DNA of 55,103 bases from Candidatus Babeliales bacterium (lineage in GTDB: Bacteria > Babelota > Babeliae > Babelales > JABCYS01), in contig JAFGJD010000002.1 of the NCBI GenBank assembly GCA_016929235.1, positions 1 through 55,103 on the forward strand, written 5' to 3'. Below the pieces are notes generated by a model. It saw nothing but the letters and a program-made list of their open reading frames with translations. It had not been told where the DNA came from and ran no database searches. Positions 27,701-36,761 of this stretch are shown here, in pieces; within the stretch, counting starts at the first letter, position 1, and each line of letters begins with the position of its first letter. The translations under genes were made by a program, and so were the position numbers.

Positions 27701-28872
27701 TCACGAAGTAAGAGCTCGGCATAAATGTATGACTTAAAGAGCTCAAGCGCCATCAACTTGGGAACACCACACTGATCAATGTGAAGTTCTGGGTCAACCA
27801 CAATGACAGAACGGCCAGAATAGTCGACACGCTTACCAAGCAAGTTCTGTCTAAAGCGACCCTGCTTACCACGAAGCATTTCACTCAAGGATTTGAGTGG
27901 ACGACGATTCGTTCCTCGTACAGGCTGTCCACGTCTTCCATTATCAATTAACGCATCAACCGCTTCTTGCAGCATGCGCTTTTCATTTTTAATAATCACC
28001 GCCGGAGCTTCAATTTCATACAAACGTTGTAAACGAATGTTTCTATTGAGAACGCGACGATATAACTCGTTCAAGTCAGAGCTTGCAAAGCGCCCCCCTT
28101 CAAGTGGTACCAGTGGACGCAAATCTGGCGGCAAAACAGGAAGCACTGAAAGCACCATCCAGTCAGGACTCAAATTTGCTTGTGAAAGCTCTGAGAAAAT
28201 TTTTATACGACGCATGATCTTGAGACGCGCAGCAACAGATGCTGTCTTCTTGTATTCTTCTTCAAGCATCGTCATCTCAAGATTTAAATCGATCATCGAC
28301 AAAATTGACTTGATTGATTCCGCTCCACTGTCAGCCTTAAAATCAACATCATCTTCACGAGTCTCAACATAGGTTTCATACTCATTGTTGGTTAACAAGG
28401 TTTTACGTGGATATGGAGATTTACCTTGATGAATTACAATGTAACAATCAAAGTAAATCACACGTTCTATATCTTTTACAGGCATATCCAAGATCAAACT
28501 GAGATAACTTGGTATACCTTTCAAATACCAGATATGAGCAACGGGAGCAACAAGCTCTATGTGCCCCATACGTTCACGACGAACGCGAGATTGAATCACT
28601 TCAACACCGCACTTTTCACAGGTAACACCACGGTGCTTCATGCGTTTATACTTTCCGCAATTACACTCCCAGTCTTTCTGTGGACCAAAGATACGTGCAC
28701 AGAATAGCCCGTCGCGTTCTGGTTTCAGCGTACGATAATTGATAGTTTCAATCTTCTTAACTTCACCATAGGAAAGCGACTTAATCTTTTCTGGAGAAGC
28801 TAAACCAATACGAATAGCGTTAAACTGCGATGCGCCAATATATTCTTTGAAGCGCTCTAGAAACTTATTCAC
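24739..28872 (-). CDS. rpoC: DNA-directed RNA polymerase beta' subunit
   Basis: Largest RNA polymerase subunit, 1377 residues. Visible landmarks are the N-terminal zinc-binding cysteines (CNCGKYKRMKHRGVTCEKC), the catalytic loop NADFDGDQMAVH that binds Mg2+, the clamp and bridge-helix region GARGSRDQIKQLVGMRGLM, and the C-terminal segment GITMASLGTESFFSAASFQETT. It starts with GTG at 28872, overlapping the last eight bases of rpoB. Length is about normal, with no large insertion seen. Confidence 0.97.
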   Translation of the reverse strand: MNKFLERFKEYIGASQFNAIRIGLASPEKIKSLSYGEVKKIETINYRTLKPERDGLFCARIFGPQKDWECNCGKYKRMKHRGVTCEKCGVEVIQSRVRRERMGHIELVAPVAHIWYLKGIPSYLSLILDMPVKDIERVIYFDCYIVIHQGKSPYPRKTLLTNNEYETYVETREDDVDFKADSGAESIKSILSMIDLNLEMTMLEEEYKKTASVAARLKIMRRIKIFSELSQANLSPDWMVLSVLPVLPPDLRPLVPLEGGRFASSDLNELYRRVLNRNIRLQRLYEIEAPAVIIKNEKRMLQEAVDALIDNGRRGQPVRGTNRRPLKSLSEMLRGKQGRFRQNLLGKRVDYSGRSVIVVDPELHIDQCGVPKLMALELFKSYIYAELLLRELAPNMRVAKKMVQDGEPVVWDVLEDVVRDRTVLLNRAPTLHRLGIQAFRPVLVDGKAITIHPLVCSAFNADFDGDQMAVHVPLSKQAQLESEKIILSAKNLLSPAHGRPVMVPSQDMVLGLHYITKIRNGSKGEGLVFSSLDELIAAFQRGAVALHAKIKVRVSEQGMVDTTVGRALLYDTLPQGAPFSWVNKVVRKTDLAKLVENTYYQFGREATIVFLDKLKKLGFFYSTQGGISFNMEDLLVPDHKNEIIERAEQEVHKVERLYMDGAITNGERYNKVIGTWFQATADVAKDMMDDLSRQNEIAFANKDGKMKPFNPIFMFLESGARGSRDQIKQLVGMRGLMAKPSGEIMETPVLSNFKDGLSVFEYFISTHSARKGQADTALKTANSGYLTRRLVDVAQDVVITSKDCKTLGYVEIEDLKESGEVLYPLALRLYGRVLAADVRDSVTGDLLFKQGHLMTREDVEVMKESSVSKVLVRSVLSCQAKRGVCAHCYGMDLSTGDLVDVGATVGIIAAQSIGEPGTQLTMRTFHVGGIASGMAERSSIEAKGAGIIELRRARTVKNREGKNVIMSRKASVAIISKDGRELQEYGVEYGSTLFVHDKQEVKENTKIAEWDAHNKVIITEHSGTIKYVDLVDNVTVQDKQDEGSKTISKIVLDHKGDTYQPALSVLDEYGQTIAHYYLPTGAYLVAEDGSKVHVGDTLVKMPREQSRTKDVTGSLPRIAELFEARVPKEPAMLSDIDGEVVFGGMHRGMRKISVVSGAETYDYLIPRGKQLNVVNGDRVSAGDQLTVGQPVLHDILRILGPDKVQKYLVNQIQAIYSLQGININDRHVELIVRQMLRKVRVVDAGDTDFLIGDRVDKIHFKTVNALLKAEGKRPATAKPMLMGITMASLGTESFFSAASFQETTRILASAAVAGQVDYLYGLKENIIIGKMIPAGTGIDSFRKKFLGDDTPELEQKAIEAEAREREIIDRQEPSVSD

Positions 28873-31800
28873 TGATTTCCTCCTTGCCAGTCTTAAACAA
28901 GTCGACTTGCAGACCTAAACTTTGAAGCTCTTTAATCAACACATTGAATGATTCTGGCAATCCTGGATCAGGGATATCCTCACCGCGAATAATCGCTTCG
29001 TACACTTTATGACGACCACTAACGTCATCAGACTTGTAAGTAAGCATTTCACGAAGAGTATGTGCCGCACCATATGCTTCTAGTGCCCACACTTCCATTT
29101 CACCAAATCGCTGTCCACCCTTTTGCGCTTTACCACCAAGTGGCTGCTGAGTAACAAGCGAATATGGTCCATCGGAACGAGCGTGAAGTTTGTCATCAAC
29201 CATGTGGCTCAATTTCATCATATAAATCGAACCAACCGTTACGGGCTGATCGAATGCCTCGCCGCTACGACCATCATAAATGATTTGTGCACCGGACTCA
29301 GGCAATGAAAGACTCTTGAGTAATGGCTGGATATCTCCTTTATATTGCGCACCATCAAAAATAGGTGTCACAAAACGTGCCCCGTCTTGTGCGGTTTGTC
29401 GCGCAAGATCCATAACCCCATCCTTACCTTGATCTTTCTCAATCTGGTCAATCAATGCCTGCCCAAAATACCGACCAAGATATGCCTTTACTGAATCATA
29501 GCTTGCATCAACAATCTGCTTTTTCATTTCTTCGCCGATGGTACGACCAGCAAATCCAAGTGCTGTTTCAAGGATTTGACCAACGTTCATACGTGATGGC
29601 ACACCAAGAGGGTTGAGCACAATGTCAACATGAGTACCATCTGCCAAATACGGCATATCTTCACGAGGAACAATAGTTGAGACAACACCCTTGTTACCAT
29701 GACGACCGGCCAACTTGTCACCGACAGAGATCGGACGCTTCATCGCAACATAAACTTTGACCATCTTGATAACACCTGATGGAAGTGGATCACCTTTTTT
29801 GAGATTATTGATGCGCTCTTCCTTCAAGCCATGCAAAATACGGAGTTGGTTATTAAAGGTATCCACAATATGATCAACCTGTTCACCAATCTCCTTAGAA
29901 CTCGGCTTACATTTTGTAAGTTCATCGAATACACACTGTTCCAGGGCAGTCTTATTAAATACTCCATCTTTGATCAGCTTCTTAGATGATCGCGCTGAAG
30001 CTTTTTGACCTACAAGCTCTTGCACAAGTTGGTCGCGCACCATGTTTTCCAAGAAAGTGCAATGATCCTGAAAATCACCTTCTATCTTCTTGGTTTGTTC
30101 TGCGACAACTTCACGGTAGCGCTTATCTTTTCGGATACCACTACGAGAGAAGATCTTCACGTCGATCACAGTACCTTCAACCCCAGGCGGCACACGCAAT
30201 GAAGTATCTCGCACTTCACGAGATTTTTCACCAAAAATAGCACGAAGTAATTTCTCTTCAGGAGAATATTGAATATCGCCCTTGAGAGTTACCTTTCCAA
30301 CAAGAATATCACCAGGAGCAACACGCGTACCAATGCGTACGATACCGTCTTCATCAAGACCAGCTAATGCTGTCTCACTGACGTTTGGAATATCACGAGT
30401 AATTTCTTCAGGGCCAAGCTTAGTATCCCGCGCCTGTACTTCATATTCATCAATATGAACAGAGGTAAGACGATCATGAGCGACAAGGCTCTTACTCAAT
30501 ACGATAGCATCCTCAAAGTTGTACCCATGCCATGGCATGAATGCAACCAGAAGATTGGTACCGAGAGCGAGCTCTCCACGATCCAACGAAGAACCATTGG
30601 TCAACACATCTCCTGCTTTGACCACGTCACCTACCTGAATAAGCGGTGTTTGATGAATCCACGTATCGTAGGAAGAACGTTCAAATTTTCTGAGATGATA
30701 AATATCAACGCCGTATGCAATCCAGTCATCAACATTATCAAATTCTTTTACATCAGCACGTATAATAATCTTGTTAGCAGATACGTACTCAACAACCCCT
30801 GCTCGACGAGCTGTTTGAACAGCACCTGATGCCTTACAAATTTCTGATTCCATACCAGTACCAACAATAGGCACTTCACACTTGATAAGCGGAACCGCCT
30901 GACGCTGCATGTTCGAACCCATGAGCGCACGCGATGCGTCATCATGTTCAAGGAATGGAATCAATGCGGTTGCAACAGACACTAATTGTTTTGGCGACAG
31001 ATCGATATAGTCGACCATATCAGCATCAACCTGCATAAAGTTTCCGTCATGACGAGCAAATACTTTTTTATCACGAATATGCTTTACTTCGTTGTCAGCA
31101 GCATCACTTTGTGTGATGTACTTATCTGATTCTTGGAATGCATCCAAAAATTCAACATCATGAAGAATATTACCGTGATCAACCTTACGATATGGAGTTT
31201 CGATAAACCCTAGATCGTTCACCATTGCATACGTTGCAAGAGAAGAAATCAAACCAATGGTTTGTCCTTCAGGCGTCTCAATCGGACAAATACGGCCGTA
31301 GTGAGACGTATGCACGTCACGAATTTCGTACGTCGCACGATCCTTCATCACACCGCCAGGCCCAAGCGCAGATAAACGACGCTTGTGCGCAATCTCAGAT
31401 AATGGATTTGTCTGATCCATAAACTGAGACAATTGGCCAGTGCCAAAGAATTCACGAATCACAGCACTCAACGGCTTAACATTGAGAAAATCCTGAGGCA
31501 TTAACGCACCATGCGCTTCTTGCATTCTGAATTTTTCACGAACAATGCGCTCTATTCGCGCAAATCCGGTATAAAATTGATTGGTTAAAAGTTCACCAAC
31601 CAAACGTATGCGACGATTTCCTAAGTGATCGATATCATCAAGCTCACCCTCTGCGCGTTCACGCAAACCGACCAAGTAACGAATAGTAGCAATGATATCT
31701 TCCATCGTTAACACAGTTGTCGTTTCAGAAATAGAAAGTCCAAGCTTTCTATTCATTCTAATACGACCAACCTTGGTCAAATCATATAAGCGTGAAAGAA

Positions 31801-33184
31801 ATAAGAGATTTTCTAGACGCTCTTGAATTTCCTTAAGCGACGCATTATCCCCAGGCCAAATTTTGGCATGTAGATCTTTCAACGCATCCTCACGCGAATG
31901 ACAGGAATCATGCGCAAGCGTAAGCGCTAAGGTTGGTTGAAACACATAATCAGACGATGCAATAAGATCAAATGATAATTTTTTGTACGCCCCCATAGAC
32001 GAAACATGATCCTTGGAGCATACCTGACCCTGTTCTACAATGATCTCACCCGTTTCGGGATCAATCACATCTTTAGCAAACACCTTGTTAATAAGATACG
32101 ATGTTGGCAAAGTCAACTTTGTAATTTTTGCTTTTTCCAAGCGCTCGAGAACATCTTTAGTAATACGAAGACCAATAAGAGCAGATTCTTTTTCAGGAAC
32201 CATACCCTTCTCAATTCTCATGCCCAAAAGCTTTTCAGAAATAGACTTGTGAAAACTTCCGTTTGTAAACGTAATATGATCATAGTCATAGAACAACGGA
32301 AGCATCTCGTCACGATTGATCCCAAGTGCTTGTAGAAACGTTGTAACAAGAACCTTCTTCTTCTTATCGATACGAACATACAAGTTTTCATTGCTATCAA
32401 ATTCAAAATCAAGCCACGAACCACGCATTGGAATAATACGCGCAAGATAATATGGCCTACCACGAACGTCTTTTGCTTTCTTGCTTTGCGAGAACACAAC
32501 TCCGGGAGAACGATGGATTTGGCTCACAACGACACGATCAACGCCGTTAATTAAGAATGTCCCTTGGCTGCCCAACTTATAACGTCCGCGTTCTTCATAT
32601 AGGTCAGCCATCACCGGAACATCAGCAAAGAATATATCTTGTTCCTTAATGTCGCGTACAACTTTCTCACCAGACGCATCGTCCCATGAAATCAATTGCA
32701 CACGGATCTTGAGCGGCATAGAAAATGTTTGCTCTGCCGCACGACACTCATCAAGCTCCATAGGAAGCTTCACATGAACACGCGACAAACAGTTTGCACA
32801 CGTTTTATATTTTGCAGTCTTTTTCTTACACGCCTTACATGTGAGGTTTTTATCAAGACGTGAGCATTCTGACGCTTTGCATGAACTGCAGATCCAAGTA
32901 TAACGATTTTCAATACCGGTTAACTTCCCGCAGGTACAGGACCAGTTCCCAAGTTCGTAGCTGACATATTCCAATGACATTTTATTGTCATAGTCAATTG
33001 GAAAAATATCTCGCAATACCTTCTCAAGCCCAACCGCCTCCCGTTCATTAGGAAGATAATCAAACTGTACAAAATCATTAAACGATTTGGATTGAATCGC
33101 AATAAGGTTAGGAACAGGAACAACGTCCTTAATTTTCCCAAACTTTTTTCGAACAACCCCTCGATCTACGCGCACTAAAAACAT
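28865..33184 (-). CDS. rpoB: DNA-directed RNA polymerase beta subunit with cysteine-rich insertion
   Basis: Beta subunit of RNA polymerase, 1439 residues from ATG 33184 (GAGGAG seven bases upstream). Standard landmarks are present: the rifampicin-pocket region GTGQLSQFMDQTNPLSEIAHKRR-type segment, RRISALGPGG-like RRLSALGPGG, KMSKRHGNKG-like LAGRHGNKGVVS, and the C-terminal KGGQRFGEMEVWALEAYGA. Unusual: between LEYVSYELGN (about 71-80) and DECRAAEQTF (about 145-154) there is an extra stretch with nine cysteines (83, 85, 99, 102, 107, 116, 119, 129, 132) arranged mostly as C-x-C and C-x-x-C pairs, which looks like zinc ribbons. Confidence 0.97.
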   Translation of the reverse strand: MFLVRVDRGVVRKKFGKIKDVVPVPNLIAIQSKSFNDFVQFDYLPNEREAVGLEKVLRDIFPIDYDNKMSLEYVSYELGNWSCTCGKLTGIENRYTWICSSCKASECSRLDKNLTCKACKKKTAKYKTCANCLSRVHVKLPMELDECRAAEQTFSMPLKIRVQLISWDDASGEKVVRDIKEQDIFFADVPVMADLYEERGRYKLGSQGTFLINGVDRVVVSQIHRSPGVVFSQSKKAKDVRGRPYYLARIIPMRGSWLDFEFDSNENLYVRIDKKKKVLVTTFLQALGINRDEMLPLFYDYDHITFTNGSFHKSISEKLLGMRIEKGMVPEKESALIGLRITKDVLERLEKAKITKLTLPTSYLINKVFAKDVIDPETGEIIVEQGQVCSKDHVSSMGAYKKLSFDLIASSDYVFQPTLALTLAHDSCHSREDALKDLHAKIWPGDNASLKEIQERLENLLFLSRLYDLTKVGRIRMNRKLGLSISETTTVLTMEDIIATIRYLVGLRERAEGELDDIDHLGNRRIRLVGELLTNQFYTGFARIERIVREKFRMQEAHGALMPQDFLNVKPLSAVIREFFGTGQLSQFMDQTNPLSEIAHKRRLSALGPGGVMKDRATYEIRDVHTSHYGRICPIETPEGQTIGLISSLATYAMVNDLGFIETPYRKVDHGNILHDVEFLDAFQESDKYITQSDAADNEVKHIRDKKVFARHDGNFMQVDADMVDYIDLSPKQLVSVATALIPFLEHDDASRALMGSNMQRQAVPLIKCEVPIVGTGMESEICKASGAVQTARRAGVVEYVSANKIIIRADVKEFDNVDDWIAYGVDIYHLRKFERSSYDTWIHQTPLIQVGDVVKAGDVLTNGSSLDRGELALGTNLLVAFMPWHGYNFEDAIVLSKSLVAHDRLTSVHIDEYEVQARDTKLGPEEITRDIPNVSETALAGLDEDGIVRIGTRVAPGDILVGKVTLKGDIQYSPEEKLLRAIFGEKSREVRDTSLRVPPGVEGTVIDVKIFSRSGIRKDKRYREVVAEQTKKIEGDFQDHCTFLENMVRDQLVQELVGQKASARSSKKLIKDGVFNKTALEQCVFDELTKCKPSSKEIGEQVDHIVDTFNNQLRILHGLKEERINNLKKGDPLPSGVIKMVKVYVAMKRPISVGDKLAGRHGNKGVVSTIVPREDMPYLADGTHVDIVLNPLGVPSRMNVGQILETALGFAGRTIGEEMKKQIVDASYDSVKAYLGRYFGQALIDQIEKDQGKDGVMDLARQTAQDGARFVTPIFDGAQYKGDIQPLLKSLSLPESGAQIIYDGRSGEAFDQPVTVGSIYMMKLSHMVDDKLHARSDGPYSLVTQQPLGGKAQKGGQRFGEMEVWALEAYGAAHTLREMLTYKSDDVSGRHKVYEAIIRGEDIPDPGLPESFNVLIKELQSLGLQVDLFKTGKEEISE

Positions 33185-33259
33185 CCGGATGCTCCTCACA
33201 AGGCCCAATAATATTCAAGAATGTTCGATCCAAAGAAAATACAGCAACGCGTACGTATG

Positions 33260-33634
33260 CTATGAAAGCTCAACTTTAGCACCAGCTGCTTCGAGCGCTT
33301 CCTTTATTTTCTTGGCATCTTCTTTTGAAGCAGCTTCAGCAATCACTGTTGGAGCTTCTTCAATAGCCTTCTTAGCGTCCATCATGCTCAATGTGGTTAC
33401 ACTACGAAGTGCCTTGATATTCTTGATCTTTTCAGGTCCAGCTTCTTTAAGAGTAACCTTATATTCGGATTTCTCTTCCTGAGCCGCTTCTTGCGCAGCA
33501 GGAGCTGCTGCAGCAGCGATAGGCATAGCTGCTGAAACACCGAACTTTTCTTCTAGTTCTTTGACTAAGCCTGCCAACTCAACGACTGACATCTTGCCAA
33601 TTTCTTCGATTAGTTTTTCATGTCCGTTCGACAT
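33260..33634 (-). CDS. rplL: 50S ribosomal protein L7/L12
   Basis: Stalk protein of the large subunit that recruits elongation factors. The 124-residue product has the N-terminal dimerisation helices, an alanine-rich hinge (AAAAAPAAQEAAQEE) and the C-terminal domain with EKSEYKVTLKEAGPEKIKNI, KALRSVTTLSMMDAKKAIEEAP and the ending AAGAKVELS. ATG 33634 follows GGAGAA; an in-frame GTG lies four codons upstream. It is separated from rplJ by an unrelated gene, which is abnormal. Confidence 0.96.
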   Translation of the reverse strand: MSNGHEKLIEEIGKMSVVELAGLVKELEEKFGVSAAMPIAAAAAPAAQEAAQEEKSEYKVTLKEAGPEKIKNIKALRSVTTLSMMDAKKAIEEAPTVIAEAASKEDAKKIKEALEAAGAKVELS

Positions 33635-33684
33635 AATGTTCTCCACACAAGTAGTTTAAAAAGTAATTAACAATTAAAAATCTC

Positions 33685-34200
33685 TTATTCTACCCCTTCA
33701 CCAGACAAACTCCCAGCAAGCGGAATTTGCGGACCTTGCTCTTCCCAGTCTTCACCGCTGTCGTCACCACCAGACAAATGCCCATCGCTCTCTACCCGGT
33801 GTTGCTCCATCGCCGTCGTATACATCGTGTGCTGCCGCCCTCCTCGTGAGCCGCGGCGAAAAACCGGTGAAACAGATGTTTCACCTTGCAATTCCATTTC
33901 TGTGCAATCCGTATCCTCTTCACCGACTGAACCCAGGTCTTTTCGCGCAGCCCTTTTCCATGTCAAAGCTGACCACCTGTCAAAATTCCTTTTAGATCGG
34001 CGACCCTTCTTATTCTTAGTCATAAATAATACACCAGCAACAGCACATACTCCAACGACAAAAACTGGAGCTGCTAGCGAGTGCTCATTTTCAACAACCA
34101 CGGTCTCATCAGATTGAGCGACATCAACCTCTTTTGCATAGACAGGAATCCCCCCTGAGAGCACACCAAGCACAACAAAGAACAATGATAGTTTTTTCAT
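33685..34200 (-). CDS. Unknown membrane protein inserted between rplJ and rplL
   Basis: 171 residues, no recognised family. A signal peptide (MKKLSLFFVVLGVLSGGIPVYA) is followed by a short extracytoplasmic segment, one membrane helix (about 43-60), a very basic stop-transfer stretch (KNKKGRRSKR) and a roughly 100-residue acidic and glycine-rich tail that should face the cytoplasm. Its place between L10 and L12 genes is highly unusual, because these two are normally adjacent and coregulated. ATG 34200 has AAGGT seven bases upstream. Confidence 0.75.
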   Translation of the reverse strand: MKKLSLFFVVLGVLSGGIPVYAKEVDVAQSDETVVVENEHSLAAPVFVVGVCAVAGVLFMTKNKKGRRSKRNFDRWSALTWKRAARKDLGSVGEEDTDCTEMELQGETSVSPVFRRGSRGGRQHTMYTTAMEQHRVESDGHLSGGDDSGEDWEEQGPQIPLAGSLSGEGVE

Positions 34201-34221
34201 AGCACGTACCTTTATCATTGA

Positions 34222-34728
34222 TTACTGATTCTCACCTGATGCACCAGTTGGCTTTTTAGCAATCTGGTCAAGCGCGCGCACAAATGACGACAGCGGCGCC
34301 ATCAGTACACCACACAACATTGCTAGCAAGACTTCCCGTGAAGGTAGCGTTGCAAGCGCAATAATATCTTGCTTGGAAAGAAACTGACTATCTGTATACC
34401 CAGCAACAATTCCCAATTTTTCATTTTCTTTTGCAAACTCGTATAACGACTTTGCGGTTTGTGCAGCTTGATTTGGAGAAAACACAAGCCCAATTTGATC
34501 TTTAAAAACCTGATTCAACTCGCTCATAGCATCTAGATCAGCAACCGCACGCTTCATCAAACGCGCTTTTGCAACCTTGAACAGACTTCCCTGTCCACGC
34601 AGATTTTTACGAAGTGCTTCAAGCTGATGCACTGAAAGACCTTTATAATCAACAACAAATGAAGATGCACTTTGCTGCAACTGTTGTTTTAGCGAGTCAA
34701 CGACAACTGATTTTTCTTGACGATTCAT
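34222..34728 (-). CDS. rplJ: 50S ribosomal protein L10
   Basis: L10 forms the base of the L7/L12 stalk. The 168-residue product matches the family: SFVVDYKGLSVHQLEALRKNLR, FKVAKARLMKRAV, the conserved LAMLCGVLMAPLSSFVRALDQIA helix that docks L12. AGAGGT precedes the ATG. It is read after rplA with a 19-base gap. Confidence 0.95.
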   Translation of the reverse strand: MNRQEKSVVVDSLKQQLQQSASSFVVDYKGLSVHQLEALRKNLRGQGSLFKVAKARLMKRAVADLDAMSELNQVFKDQIGLVFSPNQAAQTAKSLYEFAKENEKLGIVAGYTDSQFLSKQDIIALATLPSREVLLAMLCGVLMAPLSSFVRALDQIAKKPTGASGENQ

Positions 34729-34747
34729 CGTGTACCTCTTACCTCAA

Positions 34748-35446
34748 TCACAATTTTACAGCTTCATCAGGGTTAAGTCGTACACCGACACCCATCGTAG
34801 AAGAAACGGTAACATTCTTAATAAACTTGCCTTTTGATGTTGCTGGCTTGGATGCAACCAACGCTTTCATGAACGCATGATAGTTATCAACAAGTTGCTG
34901 CGCATCAAAGGAAACTTTTCCGATAGAAAAATGAACAATGCCGCTCTTATCGTTCTTAAAAAAGAGCTTACCTTGCTTTAATTCCTTAACTACATCACCA
35001 ACTTTAAAGGTCACTGTTCCTACCTTTTTGTTTGGTAGAAGACCGCGAGGTCCAAGCAGCTTTGCGAGCTGACCAACCATTCCCATGAGATCTGGAGTCG
35101 CTACGGCAAAATCAAAATCCATCCAGCCGCCAGAAATCTTTTGCACAAGATCCTCTGCTCCAACATGGTCGGCTCCTGCCTCTGTTGCTTCTGCAGCATG
35201 ATCACCCTTGGCAAACACAATCACTCGAACAGCTTTGCCGCGACCATGCGGTAAAACAACGGCACCTCGGACCACCTGATCACCCTTAGAGGGATCGATG
35301 CCGAGGTTTACATCTACATCAACAGATTCATCAAAATCTGCGTATGCCAAATCCTTAATTTTCGCGAATCCTTCTTGTGGAGAAGAAATCAGATCACGAT
35401 TATGTGACCCTACTGCTTTTGTATATTTTTTACCCTGCTTTGCCAT
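34748..35446 (-). CDS. rplA: 50S ribosomal protein L1
   Basis: L1 moves the E-site tRNA and often represses its own operon. The 232-residue product has GKKYTKAVG, the ESVDVDVNLGIDPSKGDQ-type motif, RGAVVLPHGRGKAVRV, the signature LGPRGLLPNKKVGTVT, and IVHFSIGKVSF at the C-terminal half. Full length, with rplK immediately upstream. Confidence 0.96.
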   Translation of the reverse strand: MAKQGKKYTKAVGSHNRDLISSPQEGFAKIKDLAYADFDESVDVDVNLGIDPSKGDQVVRGAVVLPHGRGKAVRVIVFAKGDHAAEATEAGADHVGAEDLVQKISGGWMDFDFAVATPDLMGMVGQLAKLLGPRGLLPNKKVGTVTFKVGDVVKELKQGKLFFKNDKSGIVHFSIGKVSFDAQQLVDNYHAFMKALVASKPATSKGKFIKNVTVSSTMGVGVRLNPDEAVKL

Positions 35447-35466
35447 AACCGTAACGCCTTCTCTAC

Positions 35467-35889
35467 TTAGACAACTTTGACACCCATGCTGCGTGCTGAA
35501 CCAGCGACAATTTTCTTTGCCTGCTCAAGATCATGCGCATTCAGGTCAACCATTTTTGCTTTTGCAATCTCTTCAATATCAGCCCAAGTAATTTGACCTA
35601 CAATCTCTTCATGAGGTCGTGCTGAGCCCTTGGCAATATTAATCTTTTTCTTAATCAGCTCTGATGCTGGAGGCGTTTTAAGCACAAAGTCGAAAGAGCG
35701 ATCCTTGTAAATAGTTACAATGACAGGTACGGTTTCACCCTTACGGCTTGCCGTCTGTGCATTAAACTTCTTACAGAAATCCATAATGTTAGCTTGGTGC
35801 TGCCCCAATGAAGATCCCACCGGCGGAGCAGGAGTTGCCGCACCACCCGGAATAAGCATTTTGACTGTTGCCTTAATCTCTTTTGCCAT
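35467..35889 (-). CDS. rplK: 50S ribosomal protein L11
   Basis: L11 contacts the GTPase-associated centre of 23S rRNA. The 140-residue product has the proline-rich N-terminus PGGAATPAPPVGSSLGQHQANI, the middle FVLKTPPASELIKKK and the C-terminal ARSMGVKVV. It follows nusG by 22 bases in the standard order secE-nusG-rplK-rplA. Confidence 0.97.
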   Translation of the reverse strand: MAKEIKATVKMLIPGGAATPAPPVGSSLGQHQANIMDFCKKFNAQTASRKGETVPVIVTIYKDRSFDFVLKTPPASELIKKKINIAKGSARPHEEIVGQITWADIEEIAKAKMVDLNAHDLEQAKKIVAGSARSMGVKVV

Positions 35890-35911
35890 CGTACCAACCT
35901 ATCCTTACTGC

Positions 35912-36433
35912 TTAACGCTTAACTTGATCAAATCGAACTTCCACAGGGGTGAGGCGCCCAAAGATACTGACCATAATAGTCATTCGCTCAGACTCAACAT
36001 CCACCTTTTCAATCAATCCAACAAAACCCTTGAATGGGCCATCGGCAATCTCAATCTCACTGCCAACATTAAACTCGCTGACATCGGGAGGAGATACAAT
36101 GACCTCTCCCTTCATCTGCGACGTAATCTTTTCAATTTCCTTCTTACTCAACGCAATTGGCTCCTTGCCACCCAAGAAACGAGAGACCTTAGGAGTCATG
36201 GTTACCACCCGTAACGTAGCAGGAGATGTCTCCATCTCTACAAGTAAATATCCAGGGAATAACTGCTGGTCTTTGCTTTCTTCTGTGTCAAAAAATCGCT
36301 TCATTTTCGCTGAAGGGATAAGAACCTCTCCAAACACATCTTGAAGCCCCTCTTCGACAATGCGCTTTTCCAAATCTTTTTTAACCTGCTCTTCAAATCC
36401 CGCATAGACCTGAACTACATACCACCGTTTCAT
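35912..36433 (-). CDS. nusG: Transcription termination/antitermination protein NusG
   Basis: NusG couples RNA polymerase to ribosomes and Rho. The 173-residue product has the NGN domain (WYVVQVYAGFEEQVKKDLEKR, FPGYLLVEME) and the C-terminal KOW domain (GSEIEIADGPFKGFVGLIEKVD, GRLTPVEV). Length and context (secE upstream, rplK downstream) are normal. Confidence 0.97.
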   Translation of the reverse strand: MKRWYVVQVYAGFEEQVKKDLEKRIVEEGLQDVFGEVLIPSAKMKRFFDTEESKDQQLFPGYLLVEMETSPATLRVVTMTPKVSRFLGGKEPIALSKKEIEKITSQMKGEVIVSPPDVSEFNVGSEIEIADGPFKGFVGLIEKVDVESERMTIMVSIFGRLTPVEVRFDQVKR

Positions 36434-36458
36434 CTATCTTGCGCCTTATTCTAGCTGA

Positions 36459-36656
36459 TTACCGGATGCCATACCGGGTAAAAACTGCTTCTGCTGTCCT
36501 TGAAATAACATAGTCAACCGACCCCAAATAGAGAGAAAATGCCGTGACTACAATCAGTACCACGATTGTCGATCCAACAAGCTCTGTCCATGTTGGCCAA
36601 ACAACTTTGGCCATTTCTGATCGTACTTCGTTAAAAAACTGCGTCATACTCTTCAT
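36459..36656 (-). CDS. secE: Preprotein translocase subunit SecE
   Basis: Small SecYEG subunit that clamps SecY. The 65-residue product has an amphipathic helix with the family signature FFNEVRSEMAKVVWPTWTEL and one membrane helix (TIVVLIVVTAFSLYLGSVDYVI). ATG 36656 has AAGG about ten bases upstream; ATG 36647 is also possible. A longer frame upstream only reads through tRNA-Trp and is not real. Confidence 0.93.
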   Translation of the reverse strand: MKSMTQFFNEVRSEMAKVVWPTWTELVGSTIVVLIVVTAFSLYLGSVDYVISRTAEAVFTRYGIR

Positions 36657-36679
36657 AATTTCAAAACCTTCGCATGTCA

Positions 36680-36755
36680 TGGCAGGCCAGGAGGGATTCG
36701 AACCCCCAACCATCAGATTTGGAGTCTGCTGCTCTACCATTCGAGCTACTGGCCT
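36680..36755 (-). tRNA. tRNA-Trp (anticodon CCA)
   Basis: Minus strand: acceptor AGGCCAG with CTGGCCT, anticodon loop CTCCAAA on the stem GCAGA/TCTGA-type arm (CCA), T loop TTCGAAT, discriminator G and encoded CCA. It lies directly upstream of secE, a common location. Confidence 0.93.
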
Positions 36756-36761
36756 ACAATA

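Noticed and set aside
27893-28372. 159-codon plus-strand frame
   Set aside because: Antisense to rpoC; shadow of codon bias.
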